55,545 nucleotides of DNA from DAOUKH01 sp034421515 (GTDB lineage: Bacteria; Chloroflexota; Dehalococcoidia; SHYB01): NCBI GenBank assembly GCA_034421515.1, contig DAOUKH010000072.1:1-55545 (forward strand). Direction: 5' to 3'. The position numbers and the translations under genes were made by a program. Of this stretch, positions 42,741 through 51,698 are shown one piece after another. Positions within the stretch are counted from its first letter, which is position 1, and each line of letters begins with the position of its first letter. A model generated the notes under the pieces. It saw nothing but the letters and a program-made list of their open reading frames with translations, searched no databases and was not told the origin of the DNA.

Positions 42741-43142
42741 TTATTCGGGCTTCTCCAATGGATTCAAGCCGGCGCCGCCGAGGACTTGGTCGAAGGTCAT
42801 GATCCGGTCGACGCCGCGCCGCTGGCAACCCGCCAAGTGGCAAAGGTCTCTCGCCTCCAGCGTGGGATGCGCGGCGCGGAGTTGACGCGCCAGGGTGACG
42901 TCCGCCGCTTCCAGCGGCCACACCTCCACCCCCGCTCGGTCGATCAGCGCCACGGCGTCGTCGAACACGTCGGACCGCCCAACGGGCAGGTAGGCATGCA
43001 GCAACTCTTGCAGCACCTCGGCGGACGTGCAGAGTGGCGTGAAACTCTGGAAGGACTCGGTGAAGAAATCGCGAGCTCTGGACTTGAGCGGATGCGGTTT
43101 CCCAATCGCGTACATGAAGACGTTGGTATCGACAAAGATCAT
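42741..43142 (-). CDS. vapC: PIN-domain ribonuclease toxin VapC
   Basis: 133-residue PIN domain. The acidic metal-binding set is present: D5 (FVDTN), E42 (SAEVLQELL), D99 (EARDLCHLA) and D118 (MTFDQV). VapC toxins cut tRNA or rRNA when released from their antitoxin. ATG at 43142 overlaps the stop of the upstream antitoxin gene by four bases, the usual vapBC arrangement. Confidence 0.92.
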   Translation of the reverse strand: MIFVDTNVFMYAIGKPHPLKSRARDFFTESFQSFTPLCTSAEVLQELLHAYLPVGRSDVFDDAVALIDRAGVEVWPLEAADVTLARQLRAAHPTLEARDLCHLAGCQRRGVDRIMTFDQVLGGAGLNPLEKPE

Positions 43143-43408
43143 ACGCCCGGCAGACCCCGGAGCCGCGACGCTTCGATCGCGCGCTTCTGCGCCTCCCAGT
43201 CCGGTTCCAACCCATCCCTCCGCCGGGCGTCACATTGCCGAAAGAACTCTGAGAGATCATCCACCCGCGAGAACCGGGGCTTCTTCTCCTCCAGACGGGC
43301 ATGGGCCGCGGCCCGCAGCCATGCGCTGAAGGTCAGGCCCTCCCTCCGGGCCTGGTGGACGAACCGGTCTCGGTCCTCGTCGGGGATGATCAGTTGAACT
43401 CGAGCCAT
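43139..43408 (-). CDS. vapB: VapB-like ribbon-helix-helix antitoxin
   Basis: 89 residues from the ATG at 43408. N-terminal ribbon-helix-helix ARVQLIIPDEDRDRFVHQA...LTFSAWLRAAAHARL binds DNA as a dimer; the acidic/aromatic C-terminus (DDLSEFFRQCDARRRDGLEPDWE) is the likely toxin-wrapping part. Coupled to vapC by a four-base overlap and preceded by a strong promoter with a perfect inverted repeat over its -10, as expected for autoregulation by the VapBC complex. Confidence 0.88.
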   Translation of the reverse strand: MARVQLIIPDEDRDRFVHQARREGLTFSAWLRAAAHARLEEKKPRFSRVDDLSEFFRQCDARRRDGLEPDWEAQKRAIEASRLRGLPGV

Positions 43409-43434
43409 TGTGCCGTCCCCACCAAAAGCTGGGC

Positions 43435-43475
43435 GATGTGTACGGATGATACACATCATTGCCTGAGAGGGTCAA
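43435..43475 (-). promoter_or_regulatory. vapBC promoter with overlapping operator
   Basis: Minus strand: -35 TTGACC (43470-43475), 18-nt spacer, -10 TATCAT (43446-43451). A perfect 8-bp inverted repeat, GATGTGTA (43435-43442) and TACACATC (43450-43457), 7 nt apart, covers the -10 and start site, so antitoxin binding would shut the promoter. Confidence 0.75.
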
Positions 43476-43501
43476 GGCGATTGCGGCCTTGGACGCGCGG
43501 C

Positions 43502-44320
43502 TTAAGAGGTGCTGCCGCCGTCGAGGTAGACGCAGGCGCCGGTCATGAAGTCCGACGCCGCCGATGAGAGGAAGGCGGTGAGCAGGCCGACCTCGCGGGC
43601 CTCGGCGAGTCGCCGCATCGGAATCTCCGACAGTATCTTCGAACGCAGCCGCTCGTCCTCCATCGATACCCGGATCAGGTCGGTGTCGACGTAGGTGGCG
43701 CAGATCGCGTTGACCTGCACGCCGTGGCGGGCCCATTCGACGGCTACCGACTTCGTCATGCGGTTCAGGGCTGCCTTGCTGGTGTCGTAGGTGAAGCGGT
43801 AGCGGCCCGCCCGGTCGGCGTTGATCGACGAGATGTTGACGACTTTGCCCGATCCACGTTCCAGCATGTGCGGCCCGACGGCCCGCATGCAGAGGAATGC
43901 GCCGCGCAGGTTGACGTCCATCACCTGGGCCCACTCCTCCAGGGTGTAGGGCTCGAAGAAGCCGGGGAAGTTGTCCGCCGTCGCCGGTTTCAGACCGGGG
44001 AGCGGCACCAGCGGCTTCACCACCGCGATCCCCGCGTTGTTGACCAGCACGTCGATCTCGCCCAACTCCGACAGCGCCCCCTTGACCATCGCCGCGACGC
44101 TGCCCTCGTCCGTGATGTCGGTGGGGATGGCGGCGGCGCGGCGGCCCATGCCGCGAATCTCCTCCGCCACCGCGTCGAGCTCGTCGCGGCTGCGGGCCGC
44201 GACGCAGACGTCGACGCCGGCCTCGGCCAGGGTCAGCGCGATGGCCTTGCCGATGCCGCGGCCCGCGCCGGTCACGATTGCCTTTTTGCCTTCGATGGAG
44301 AACTCAGGGAGGGTTGTCAC
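43502..44320 (-). CDS. SDR family NAD(P)-dependent oxidoreductase
   Basis: 272-residue classical short-chain dehydrogenase from the GTG at 44320. Cofactor motif TGAGRGIG; ARSRD after strand 2 suggests NADP preference; NNAG; catalytic S164/S165 region (NISSIN), Y178 and K182. A small insert at about 100-125 (KPLVPLPGLKPATADNFPGFFEPY) enlarges the substrate pocket. Located 20 bp after the stop of a bimodular CaiB gene, so probably oxidises or reduces the product of that CoA-ester pathway. Confidence 0.88.
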   Translation of the reverse strand: MTTLPEFSIEGKKAIVTGAGRGIGKAIALTLAEAGVDVCVAARSRDELDAVAEEIRGMGRRAAAIPTDITDEGSVAAMVKGALSELGEIDVLVNNAGIAVVKPLVPLPGLKPATADNFPGFFEPYTLEEWAQVMDVNLRGAFLCMRAVGPHMLERGSGKVVNISSINADRAGRYRFTYDTSKAALNRMTKSVAVEWARHGVQVNAICATYVDTDLIRVSMEDERLRSKILSEIPMRRLAEAREVGLLTAFLSSAASDFMTGACVYLDGGSTS

Positions 44321-44340
44321 CGTTGCGTGTTCCCGTTCAC

Positions 44341-46725
44341 TCAGATGATCTCCTGTACGACGAGGTCGAGATAGCCCTCTTCGCTCAAGCCGACGACGCC
44401 GCGCAGGATGGGCTCGTTGTGCTCGCCGAGGACGGCGCACGGGCGGTGCACCGCGAGCCGCTCGCCGTCTAGGATGATGGGGCACTGGACGATGGGCGCC
44501 TCACCGAGCTCCGGATGAGGGACCCTGGCGACCGCGCCCCGCGCCGCGAGGTGCTCGTCGCGCTCAAGGTCGGGCCCGTGGGAGACGACTCCGGCGGCGA
44601 CGCCGGCCTGCTGCAGCCGGTAGAAGGCGTCCCAGGGCTCGAGCGGGGCGCACCACGCGCCGAGGGCCTGTTCGACGGCTCCGACCGAGCCGCCGGCGGC
44701 GCCGGTGACCTCGGCGAGCTTGGCCAGCATCTCGGCGTCGCTTGCCGTCACGACGATCCACTGGTCGTCGCCGGCGCATTGGTAACAGCCCTGCAGCGGC
44801 GCGCCGAGCGCCCCGGCGCGGTTGCCCGCCGGCCGGGCCGTTTCGCCGTTCACCGCCCATTGCAGGACCTCGGGGCCGACGAGCGTCGCGCCGCATTCAA
44901 GCTGAGACACATCGACGTGGTCGCCCTGGCCGGTGACCTCGCGGCGGAGGAGGCCGTCGAGCACGCCGAGCGCCCCGAGGTAGCCCGCCATGTAGTCCAT
45001 GTGCGAGTGGCCGAAGCCGAGCGGGCCCCCGCCCTCGTAGCCGAAGAGCCAGGTGAGTCCGCTAAGCGCCGACGAGGTCGGGTGGTAGCTCGGCCACGAG
45101 GCCCGGGGGCCGGTCTGTCCGAAGCCGGTGAGGCTGGCCATGATCGCGCGGGGGTTCGCCTTGGACACCGCCCCATAGTCGGCGCCGAGCCGGCCCATCG
45201 TGCCGCCGGTGAAGTTCTCGATCACCACGTCGGCGTGCTTGATCACGTCGAGGGCGACGGCGGCGGCGTCGGGCTTCTTCATGTCGATCGTGATGCTCTG
45301 CTTGTCGCGGTTGATGTCGTGGAAGGTGTAGCTCCCGTTGAGGCTGGGTTCGCCGTCGCGGAACGGCACGAGCATGCGGGAGGGGTCGCCGATCTCGCGG
45401 GGCTCGACCTTGACGATCTCCGCGCCGAGGTCGCCAAGGGCCCGTCCCATCACCGGCCCCGCGATGTTCCAGCAGAAGTCGACCACCCGGACGCCCGCGA
45501 GCGGTAGCTGCCGCTCCTCTTCCGTGGACGCCGGCCATTCAGTCCGTTCCGACCAGTCGCCTTCGACCTCCGTCGTGTGCTTGCCGGGCCGGGGCGGCGC
45601 GCCCGGCTCGGGGAGCTGGAGGCCCGCCTCGCCGCGGAAGGGGAGGCATGGCAGTGAGTGGCGCTCGTCCTCGTGCCCGGGGCGGGGGTCGGCGAGCGCG
45701 TCGAAGCTGCCGCGGAACTGGAGCTGCTCGTCCTCCAATGTCTGGCCGGGCGGACGCACCGGCGCGTTGGGAATGCCGCGCTCGGCGCCGCCGACAAACA
45801 GCTCCTCTTCAGTGACCAAGCGGGCGAACCCGCCCACCCGCTCGTTGATGAGGTCGCGGTGTTGACGGCGGTTGACCAGCTCGAAGAACGCGTCGTCGTC
45901 GAGTGGGCCGGGGTCGTATCCCACCAGCTTCATCCACTCGATCATCGCGCGCCATTGCTGCTGCGACGACAGCCCCACGAAGACGTGCCCGTCCTTGGCC
46001 TGGTAGACCTTGAACGGCGTGGCGAGGGGATGGTCGCCGTTGATGCGCTTCACGATCTCGCCGTTGCAGAAATAGAAGGAGTGCGCCGTCTCCGACATGT
46101 CGAACGACGTCTCCTGCGCGGAGAGGTCGATGCGGGCGCCCTGGCCCGTCCTACGGCGGCGGTAGACCGCGCCGAGCACGGAGATCGCCGCCCATACCGA
46201 GGTGCAGTGGTACGCCTGGAGCGCGGGCGCGGTCAGCGGCTCGCGGGCGGGGTCGCCGGTGAGCCCCATCAAGCCGCCCATGGCCCAGGCGACGATATCG
46301 GAGCCCTTGAAGTCGCGGAAGGGGCCGTCGCCCCCAAAGTCGGTGGCCGAGAGGTGGATGAGCCCAGGGTTGGCCGCCGCAAGTACCTCCGGCGCGACGC
46401 CGAGCTCGACGAGCCGCCCCGGCGGCAGGGCGTCGAGCAGTACGTCGGCCTTGACGGCGAGCGCTACGAAGCGGTCCCGCCCCTCCGCCGATGCAAGGTC
46501 GCACGCGACCGACCGGGCGCGGGAGTAGCCGTACCAGAAGAGCAGGCTCTCCCCGTCCCCAGCGGCGCGCGGCGGCGCGGAGCGCAGCGCCGACCCCTCC
46601 GGCGGCTCAACGGCGACGACGTCCGCCCCCATGTCGGCGAGCAGCTTGCAGCAGAGGGCAAGCTTGGGGTCGGGGAGCGCGAGCACGCGCACACCCTGAA
46701 GCGATCGGACGGTGTCGTCGGCCAT
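44341..46725 (-). CDS. Bimodular CaiB/BaiF CoA-transferase, N-terminal half lacking the catalytic Asp
   Basis: 794 residues with two class III CoA-transferase folds (about 8-330 and 405-794) joined by a charged, Pro/Glu-rich linker. In the C-terminal half the nucleophile D577 (SHMDYMAG) is in place, 19 residues before VTGQG. In the N-terminal half the same position is Tyr172 (LQAYHCTS), though the RTGQG motif and DMGADVVAVE are intact. The N half is therefore probably structural or substrate-binding, giving one active site per chain. First gene of a two-gene operon with the SDR. Divergent from another CaiB gene across a 300-bp gap that holds a repeat. Confidence 0.9.
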   Translation of the reverse strand: MADDTVRSLQGVRVLALPDPKLALCCKLLADMGADVVAVEPPEGSALRSAPPRAAGDGESLLFWYGYSRARSVACDLASAEGRDRFVALAVKADVLLDALPPGRLVELGVAPEVLAAANPGLIHLSATDFGGDGPFRDFKGSDIVAWAMGGLMGLTGDPAREPLTAPALQAYHCTSVWAAISVLGAVYRRRRTGQGARIDLSAQETSFDMSETAHSFYFCNGEIVKRINGDHPLATPFKVYQAKDGHVFVGLSSQQQWRAMIEWMKLVGYDPGPLDDDAFFELVNRRQHRDLINERVGGFARLVTEEELFVGGAERGIPNAPVRPPGQTLEDEQLQFRGSFDALADPRPGHEDERHSLPCLPFRGEAGLQLPEPGAPPRPGKHTTEVEGDWSERTEWPASTEEERQLPLAGVRVVDFCWNIAGPVMGRALGDLGAEIVKVEPREIGDPSRMLVPFRDGEPSLNGSYTFHDINRDKQSITIDMKKPDAAAVALDVIKHADVVIENFTGGTMGRLGADYGAVSKANPRAIMASLTGFGQTGPRASWPSYHPTSSALSGLTWLFGYEGGGPLGFGHSHMDYMAGYLGALGVLDGLLRREVTGQGDHVDVSQLECGATLVGPEVLQWAVNGETARPAGNRAGALGAPLQGCYQCAGDDQWIVVTASDAEMLAKLAEVTGAAGGSVGAVEQALGAWCAPLEPWDAFYRLQQAGVAAGVVSHGPDLERDEHLAARGAVARVPHPELGEAPIVQCPIILDGERLAVHRPCAVLGEHNEPILRGVVGLSEEGYLDLVVQEII

Positions 46726-46818
46726 GGCGACCTCTGGCGCGGCGCTTTGGGCTCGGTCGGCGCGGCGGCCCCCTATGTATACTGCCTCCGCCCCCGGCCC
46801 TCAACCCTCCCCCTTCCC

Positions 46819-46911
46819 GCATCTCCTCCTCTGGGGGAGACTGAGAGAGGGCCAGGGCGGAGAGGTCTTGCCTCTTCTCCCCGCGGGAGAAGACTGAGAT
46901 GAGGGGCCCCG
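46819..46911 (-). repeat. Dispersed two-hairpin repeat (copy 8, inverted)
   Basis: On the minus strand: GGGGCCCCTCATCTCAGTC, hairpin CTTCTCCCGCGGGGAGAAG, AAGACCTC, CCCTCTCTCAGTCTCCCCC and the GAGGAGGAGA arm. It occupies the divergent gap 46726-47025 between two CaiB genes; the remainder of that gap holds nothing I recognise apart from a weak -10-like TAAGAT before the rightward gene. Confidence 0.85.
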
Positions 46912-47025
46912 CGCCAACCACCGGGGGTCATCGAAGACTACCGCCCTTGAAACGGGCGCCGCCAAGCGCGCAGGCACTCCCCATCCAGCTCGCACGGGTA
47001 AGATAGGCCCGGGAGGAACCCGCCC

Positions 47026-48207
47026 ATGACCCCGGTCCTCGACGGCATCCGCGTCCTTGACTTCTCGCGCTACATCGCCGCGCCCACCGCCTGCGCCCTG
47101 CTCGCCGACGCCGGCGCCGAGGTGGTGCGCGTCGAGGCGCCCGGAGGCGAGGAGGACCGACGGATCGGCGTCATGGGCCCGCAGGGGCAGCCCATGTGGT
47201 TCACCTGTACTGGCCGGCACAAGCGGGGCATCACGCTCGACCTCCGCAACGAGGCCGCGAATCCCCTGCTGCGCGACCTCGTCCGGCTGGCCGACGTGGT
47301 CGTCCACAACTACGCCCCAGGCTCGCCGCAGGCGGCGCTTCTGCACTACGACGCGCTCGCCGAGGCCAACCCATCGATCATCGTCGCCGCCATCTCAGCC
47401 TACGGTCAGACCGGGCCGTTCGCCGAGAAGACCGGCTTCGACGTCACCGTCCAGGCGACGGCGGGCATGATGGACCTGACCGGCCAGGCCGACGGCCCGC
47501 CCACGCGCTCAGGCGTCGCGATCGGCGACTTCCTCGCCGCCTACAACGCCGCCTTCGGCGTCATGCTGGCGCTCTGGGAGCGCAACGCGAGCGGACTCGG
47601 CCAGATGGTCGACGTGGGCCTGTTCGACAGCACGGTTTTCCCCGTGATTTCCCAGGCCATGGTCTCCGAGCTCCGCCACACCGGGCGAGCGCGGCGGCGC
47701 ATCGGCAACGGGAGCTGGTACTCCTTCGTCGACTCGTTCGAGGCCTTGGACGGGACGGTGATGATCTGCCCAGCCATCGAGTCGCAGTGGCGGCGGCTCG
47801 CCCGCACCGTCGACCGTGCCGATCTCCTCGACGACCCCCGGCTCCGCGACAACCCCAGCCGCTTCGAGCACCGCGACGAGCTCGGCGCAATCGTCCAAGC
47901 CTGGGTGGAACGGCGCACCGTCGACGAGGTCGTGGCCGCCATGGACGAGGCCCGCGTCCCCTGCTCGCGCATCTTGACCGTCCCCGAGATGGCCGAGCAT
48001 CCCCAGGTCCACGCCCGCAACATGCTCGTCGAAGTCGGCCGCGACGGCGAAGACACCATGACCGTCGCCGGCTTCCCGGTGAAACTCTCCCGCACCTCCG
48101 TCACCGTCGAAGGCCCCCCGCCCCACGTCGGCGAACACAACGCCTGGGCCTACGGAGAGCTGCTGGGGCTGGATGTGGGGAAGTTGGCGGCGCAGGGGTT
48201 GGTTTAG
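47026..48207 (+). CDS. CaiB/BaiF family class III CoA-transferase
   Basis: 393 residues, single domain. N-terminus LDGIRVLDFSRYIAAP, GAEVVRVEAPGGEEDR, and catalytic D168 in AIGDFLAAY, 19 residues before ASGLGQ. ATG at 47026 with GGGAGGAA upstream. It stands alone between a divergent bimodular paralogue and a convergent CaiB-CitE operon. Closest in style to the many formyl-CoA/succinyl-CoA transferase-like paralogues; substrate unassigned. Confidence 0.93.
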   Translation: MTPVLDGIRVLDFSRYIAAPTACALLADAGAEVVRVEAPGGEEDRRIGVMGPQGQPMWFTCTGRHKRGITLDLRNEAANPLLRDLVRLADVVVHNYAPGSPQAALLHYDALAEANPSIIVAAISAYGQTGPFAEKTGFDVTVQATAGMMDLTGQADGPPTRSGVAIGDFLAAYNAAFGVMLALWERNASGLGQMVDVGLFDSTVFPVISQAMVSELRHTGRARRRIGNGSWYSFVDSFEALDGTVMICPAIESQWRRLARTVDRADLLDDPRLRDNPSRFEHRDELGAIVQAWVERRTVDEVVAAMDEARVPCSRILTVPEMAEHPQVHARNMLVEVGRDGEDTMTVAGFPVKLSRTSVTVEGPPPHVGEHNAWAYGELLGLDVGKLAAQGLV

Positions 48208-48233
48208 CGCGGGGCGTACGCGCAGTTACTGTC

Positions 48234-48264
48234 GGCTAGTTCAAAATCCAACTTTGAATTAGCC
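48234..48264. terminator. Candidate bidirectional terminator hairpin between convergent genes
   Basis: 12-bp stem GGCTAGTTCAAA / TTTGAATTAGCC with one wobble pair and a 7-nt loop, in the 91-bp gap between the ends of the rightward CaiB and leftward CitE-like genes. AT-rich for this genome; no strong T-tract follows on either strand. Confidence 0.4.
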
Positions 48265-48298
48265 GCATTCGAGCGACCGGCGAGCCCTACCCCCGCCG

Positions 48299-49198
48299 CT
48301 ACGCCAGCCCCAGGCGCTTGGCGTGCTCCAGCCGCACCTGCGCTACGCGGACCATGGCGGTGTCGATGAGGAAGCCGTCGCGTTGGATGGCGGTGGTGCC
48401 GGCGGCCTCGGCCTCGGCGAGGGCTTCGATGACGCCCTTCCATTCCTCGATCTCTTCCGGCGTGGGCGAGAAGACCTCGTTGATGATGGGGACGTGGCTG
48501 GGGTGGATGCACATCATGCCGTCGTAACCCAGCTGCTTCGACTCCACCGCCATCGCCCGGAGGCCGTCGTGCTCGCCGACGTGCGGCCACAGACCGGTGA
48601 TGGGGTAGGGCACCTCCGCCGCCCGCGCGTCGACGAGCACCGAGCCGCGGATGTGGAGCGACTCCGCGCCCTCCGGCGTCCAGGTGTAGCCGATGGCGCG
48701 GGCGCCGTCGCCGTCCTTGGCCGAGCCGTAGCCCATGTAGGCGACGCGCGGCGACGCCGTCCCGATCTCGTAGGCCAGCCGAATCGACTGTGCCGTCTCC
48801 AGCAGGGGGTTGATCAGCACGCGGCCGATGGGGAGTCCGGCGCGGTGCTCGAAGTGGTCGAGCAGGGTCGCGGCCGCCACGATGTCTTCGGGGCTGCGCG
48901 TCTTGGGGAGGAAGATGCCGTGCAGCCCGGCGCAGACCGCCGCCTCCAGGTCGTCGCCGGCTTCGTAGGTGTCGATGCCGTTGACGCGGACGAAGATGGT
49001 GTGGCCCTGGGCGGCAAGCTCTTCGGTGACCCGCCGCACCATCTCGCGGGCCTGGGGACGGTGCGCCTCGGGCACGGCGTCCTCAAGGTCGAAGACCAGC
49101 GCGTCGGCGCCGTACTTGACCGCCTTCCGCATCCAGTCCTCTTTGTTGCCGGGCACGAAGAGGATCGTGCGCAGCGGACGGGGCTCGTTGGCTTCCAT
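48299..49198 (-). CDS. HpcH/HpaI aldolase, CitE-like CoA-ester lyase
   Basis: 299-residue TIM-barrel protein related to citrate lyase beta, malyl-CoA and citramalyl-CoA lyases. Family motifs: LFVPGN, FDLEDAVP, R71 (RVNG), LPKT, Mg ligands E134 (PLLET) and a D near 164 (KDGDG), and HPSHVPIINEVFSP at the C-terminus. It is 10 bp after a bimodular CaiB gene in one operon, a pairing that recalls the CoA-transferase/lyase pairs of mesaconate, citramalate and itaconate pathways. It would cleave a 3-hydroxyacyl-CoA or similar. A paralogue lies at 53740. Confidence 0.88.
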   Translation of the reverse strand: MEANEPRPLRTILFVPGNKEDWMRKAVKYGADALVFDLEDAVPEAHRPQAREMVRRVTEELAAQGHTIFVRVNGIDTYEAGDDLEAAVCAGLHGIFLPKTRSPEDIVAAATLLDHFEHRAGLPIGRVLINPLLETAQSIRLAYEIGTASPRVAYMGYGSAKDGDGARAIGYTWTPEGAESLHIRGSVLVDARAAEVPYPITGLWPHVGEHDGLRAMAVESKQLGYDGMMCIHPSHVPIINEVFSPTPEEIEEWKGVIEALAEAEAAGTTAIQRDGFLIDTAMVRVAQVRLEHAKRLGLA

Positions 49199-49208
49199 AC
49201 CAGGCTCC

Positions 49209-51554
49209 TTAGACCGCGGGGAGGCCGTGGCCGACCGCCGTCGTCACGCCCTTCTCGTTCAGCTCGTCGATCTGGCGGTCGGAGTAACCGAACTCGCGGA
49301 GGACGGACTCGGTGGCGAAGCCCAGCGGGCGCGGCGTCTCGAACCGCGTCTCGTATTCCGAGAAGTGGTAGACCGGCGCGCTGCGCCAGAACTTGCCGTG
49401 CTCGGGCAACTCGTCCTCGCGGGCGAGGTCGTTGACCCGGATCTGCGGGTCGTTGAGCATGAACTCGTGGTGTTCGGTGCCGTCGGCGCGCACCGCGGGG
49501 ACCCCGGCCTGCAGCAGGATGTCCTCCCACTGCGCCGCAGGACGCCGGGCGAATGCCGCGGTGAGCGCATTGCGCAGCGCCTCGTCGTTCTCCATGCGCG
49601 ACTGCGCGGTGGCGAAGCGTGCGTCGCGGGCGAGACCGGTCGCCTCGGCGAGCGCCGTCCAGTGCTCCTCCTTGGGGCACATGAGGAAGAGCCAGCCGTC
49701 GCCGCACTCGTAGAGCCAGTGCAGCGCGTTGTAGCCGTGCTGCCCCTGGTCGGGAATCGGGTCGGCGGGCTTGCCGTCGTACTGCAGGCTCCACGACGAC
49801 ACCGCGTAGGCTAGCGAGCTCAGCATTGTCGTCTCGACGTACTGCCCCTTGCCGGTGCGGTCCCGCGCGTGCAGCCCGATCATGGCCGCAGTGGCGACGC
49901 CCAGGGCGCCGGCGGGGTCGGGGAAGACGCGGTCCTTGGGCGGGTTGCCAACGCCCGACTCGATGATGCCCGACCCCGCGATCGCATTCGGCGATGAGTG
50001 GAACCCCGGCCGGTGCTTCCATGGCCCGTACGTTCCATAGCAGGAGCCGTAGACGTAGACGAGCCGCGGGTTGATCGCGCTCAGCGTCTTGTAGTCGATC
50101 TGCAGCTTCTCGACGACGCCGGTGGGGCGGAAGTTGTGCAGGAAGAGGTCGGCCTTGGCGGCGATCTTGTGGACGATCTCGCGGCCCTCTTCAGTTTTCA
50201 AGTTAAGGATCACGCTCTCTTTGCCCGCCGCCGACTTGCTGTACGTCGACGACCAGTTGCGCCGCATCGGGTCGCCGGTGTTGGGCTCGACCTTGATGAT
50301 GCGCGCGCCGAGCTCGGCGAGCAGCGTCATGGAGAAGGGCGCGGCGTAAAAGTAGGCGCATTCGAGGACGGTGACGCCGTCCAGCGGGCGACGGACTGAC
50401 TTGCCCGTGGGCTCGGTGATCCGGCGCGGGGCCGTGGTCAGCGCCGAGACGACCTCGTCGGTGTGCTGGCCCAGCGCCGGCGCGGGGGTGCCGAAGATGG
50501 ACGGCGTGTCGGACATAACGGCCAGCGGCCCGATCTGCACCGTCTCGCCCAGGCCCGGCTCGACGACGGTCTGACGGCGGCCGTTGGCGATGGTCTGCTC
50601 GTGGTCGAGGTACTCCTGGGCGCCGAGGAAGGGGTCGCCGCCGACGTCGTCGTTGGTGAAGATCTCCATCCACTCGTCGAAAGTCTTCTCCTTCATGCGG
50701 ATCTCGACCATCTCCAGGATGGCTTCGAGGTCGCGGCGGGAGGGGAACTGATCGGGCATGTGGTGGAAGGCGGGGTCGTCATAGAGATGTTCGAGTCCCA
50801 GGACGCGCATCCAGTTGCGGAAGAGGTGGGGCTGGCGGCTGCACATTTGGATGAAGCGGCCGTCGCTGCACTCGGCGGTCATGAAGGCGAGGGGCATCAC
50901 GCCGAAGGCGGGGCCGTCGTCGTCGGCGTTGGAGTGCATCCGGTGGAGGAAGCCGCCCATGTCGTAGGCGGTGAGCGCCGCGAGGTGACTCACGTCGACG
51001 CGCTGCCCCACGCCGGTGGTCTTGCGGGCGTAGAGTGCGGCAAGCAGTCCGTGCACCGCGATGGCGGCCGAGCCGTAGGAGGAGATCGGGGTCGGCGTGT
51101 AGATCGGTCCTTCGCGGAAGCCCTCCTGCGAGATCATACGGCCCGTCTTCGCCGCGATGATCGGCTCGTAGCCGGGCAGGTCGCGGTAGGGGCCCTGCTC
51201 GCCGAAGGCCGTGATCGAGGCGTAGACGAGGCTGGGGTTGACCTCGCGGAGCGCGTCGTAGCCCACGCCTAGGCGGTCGGCGACGTCGGGAGCGAAGTCC
51301 TCGATCACGCCGTCGGCGGTGGCGGCGAGTTGCTTGAACGTCGCCAGGCCCTCCGCCGTTTTCAGATCGACGACCGCGCTCTTCTTGCCGCGGTTGCGCA
51401 CGAGGAACCCCGCGCTTCCCCGCGTCGGGTCTCCGCCGGGCGGCTCGACCTTGACGACCTCCGCACCGTTCTCCGCCAGGAACATGCCGGCCATCGAGCC
51501 GGACATGCTCACGCTGAGCTCCAACACCCGCATGCCTTCAAGCGCCGTCGTCAT
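49209..51554 (-). CDS. Bimodular CaiB/BaiF CoA-transferase, N-terminal half lacking the catalytic Asp
   Basis: 781 residues from the ATG at 51554, which has GGAGG 7 nt upstream. Two class III folds (about 1-370 and 388-781). The C half keeps D547 (FPDPAGAL) 19 residues before RTGKG. The N half has Ser159 (TPISSYGS) where Asp is required, despite good GAEVVKVE and TTGVGQRVDVS motifs. As in the 44341 protein, the N half is likely catalytically silent. Operon with the CitE-like lyase downstream, with a candidate promoter at 51588-51615. Confidence 0.9.
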   Translation of the reverse strand: MTTALEGMRVLELSVSMSGSMAGMFLAENGAEVVKVEPPGGDPTRGSAGFLVRNRGKKSAVVDLKTAEGLATFKQLAATADGVIEDFAPDVADRLGVGYDALREVNPSLVYASITAFGEQGPYRDLPGYEPIIAAKTGRMISQEGFREGPIYTPTPISSYGSAAIAVHGLLAALYARKTTGVGQRVDVSHLAALTAYDMGGFLHRMHSNADDDGPAFGVMPLAFMTAECSDGRFIQMCSRQPHLFRNWMRVLGLEHLYDDPAFHHMPDQFPSRRDLEAILEMVEIRMKEKTFDEWMEIFTNDDVGGDPFLGAQEYLDHEQTIANGRRQTVVEPGLGETVQIGPLAVMSDTPSIFGTPAPALGQHTDEVVSALTTAPRRITEPTGKSVRRPLDGVTVLECAYFYAAPFSMTLLAELGARIIKVEPNTGDPMRRNWSSTYSKSAAGKESVILNLKTEEGREIVHKIAAKADLFLHNFRPTGVVEKLQIDYKTLSAINPRLVYVYGSCYGTYGPWKHRPGFHSSPNAIAGSGIIESGVGNPPKDRVFPDPAGALGVATAAMIGLHARDRTGKGQYVETTMLSSLAYAVSSWSLQYDGKPADPIPDQGQHGYNALHWLYECGDGWLFLMCPKEEHWTALAEATGLARDARFATAQSRMENDEALRNALTAAFARRPAAQWEDILLQAGVPAVRADGTEHHEFMLNDPQIRVNDLAREDELPEHGKFWRSAPVYHFSEYETRFETPRPLGFATESVLREFGYSDRQIDELNEKGVTTAVGHGLPAV

Positions 51555-51587
51555 GGGCCAACCTCCGCGGGAGTTCCCGCCGACCGC

Positions 51588-51615
51588 ATTGTAGTGGATA
51601 CGCCGCCGCGGGCAA
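51588..51615 (-). promoter_or_regulatory. Candidate promoter of the bimodular CaiB-CitE operon
   Basis: Minus strand: -35 TTGCCC (51610-51615, four of six), 16-nt spacer, -10 TACAAT (51588-51593, five of six). Leader about 27 nt. Confidence 0.45.
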
Positions 51616-51698
51616 TCCGCCCCGCCCTCAGCCTGCCCTAGGGGAGAGTGAGAGACGACGCGCGACGTCAAGCAAGCAGGCGCCCGTGCACCGACCCT

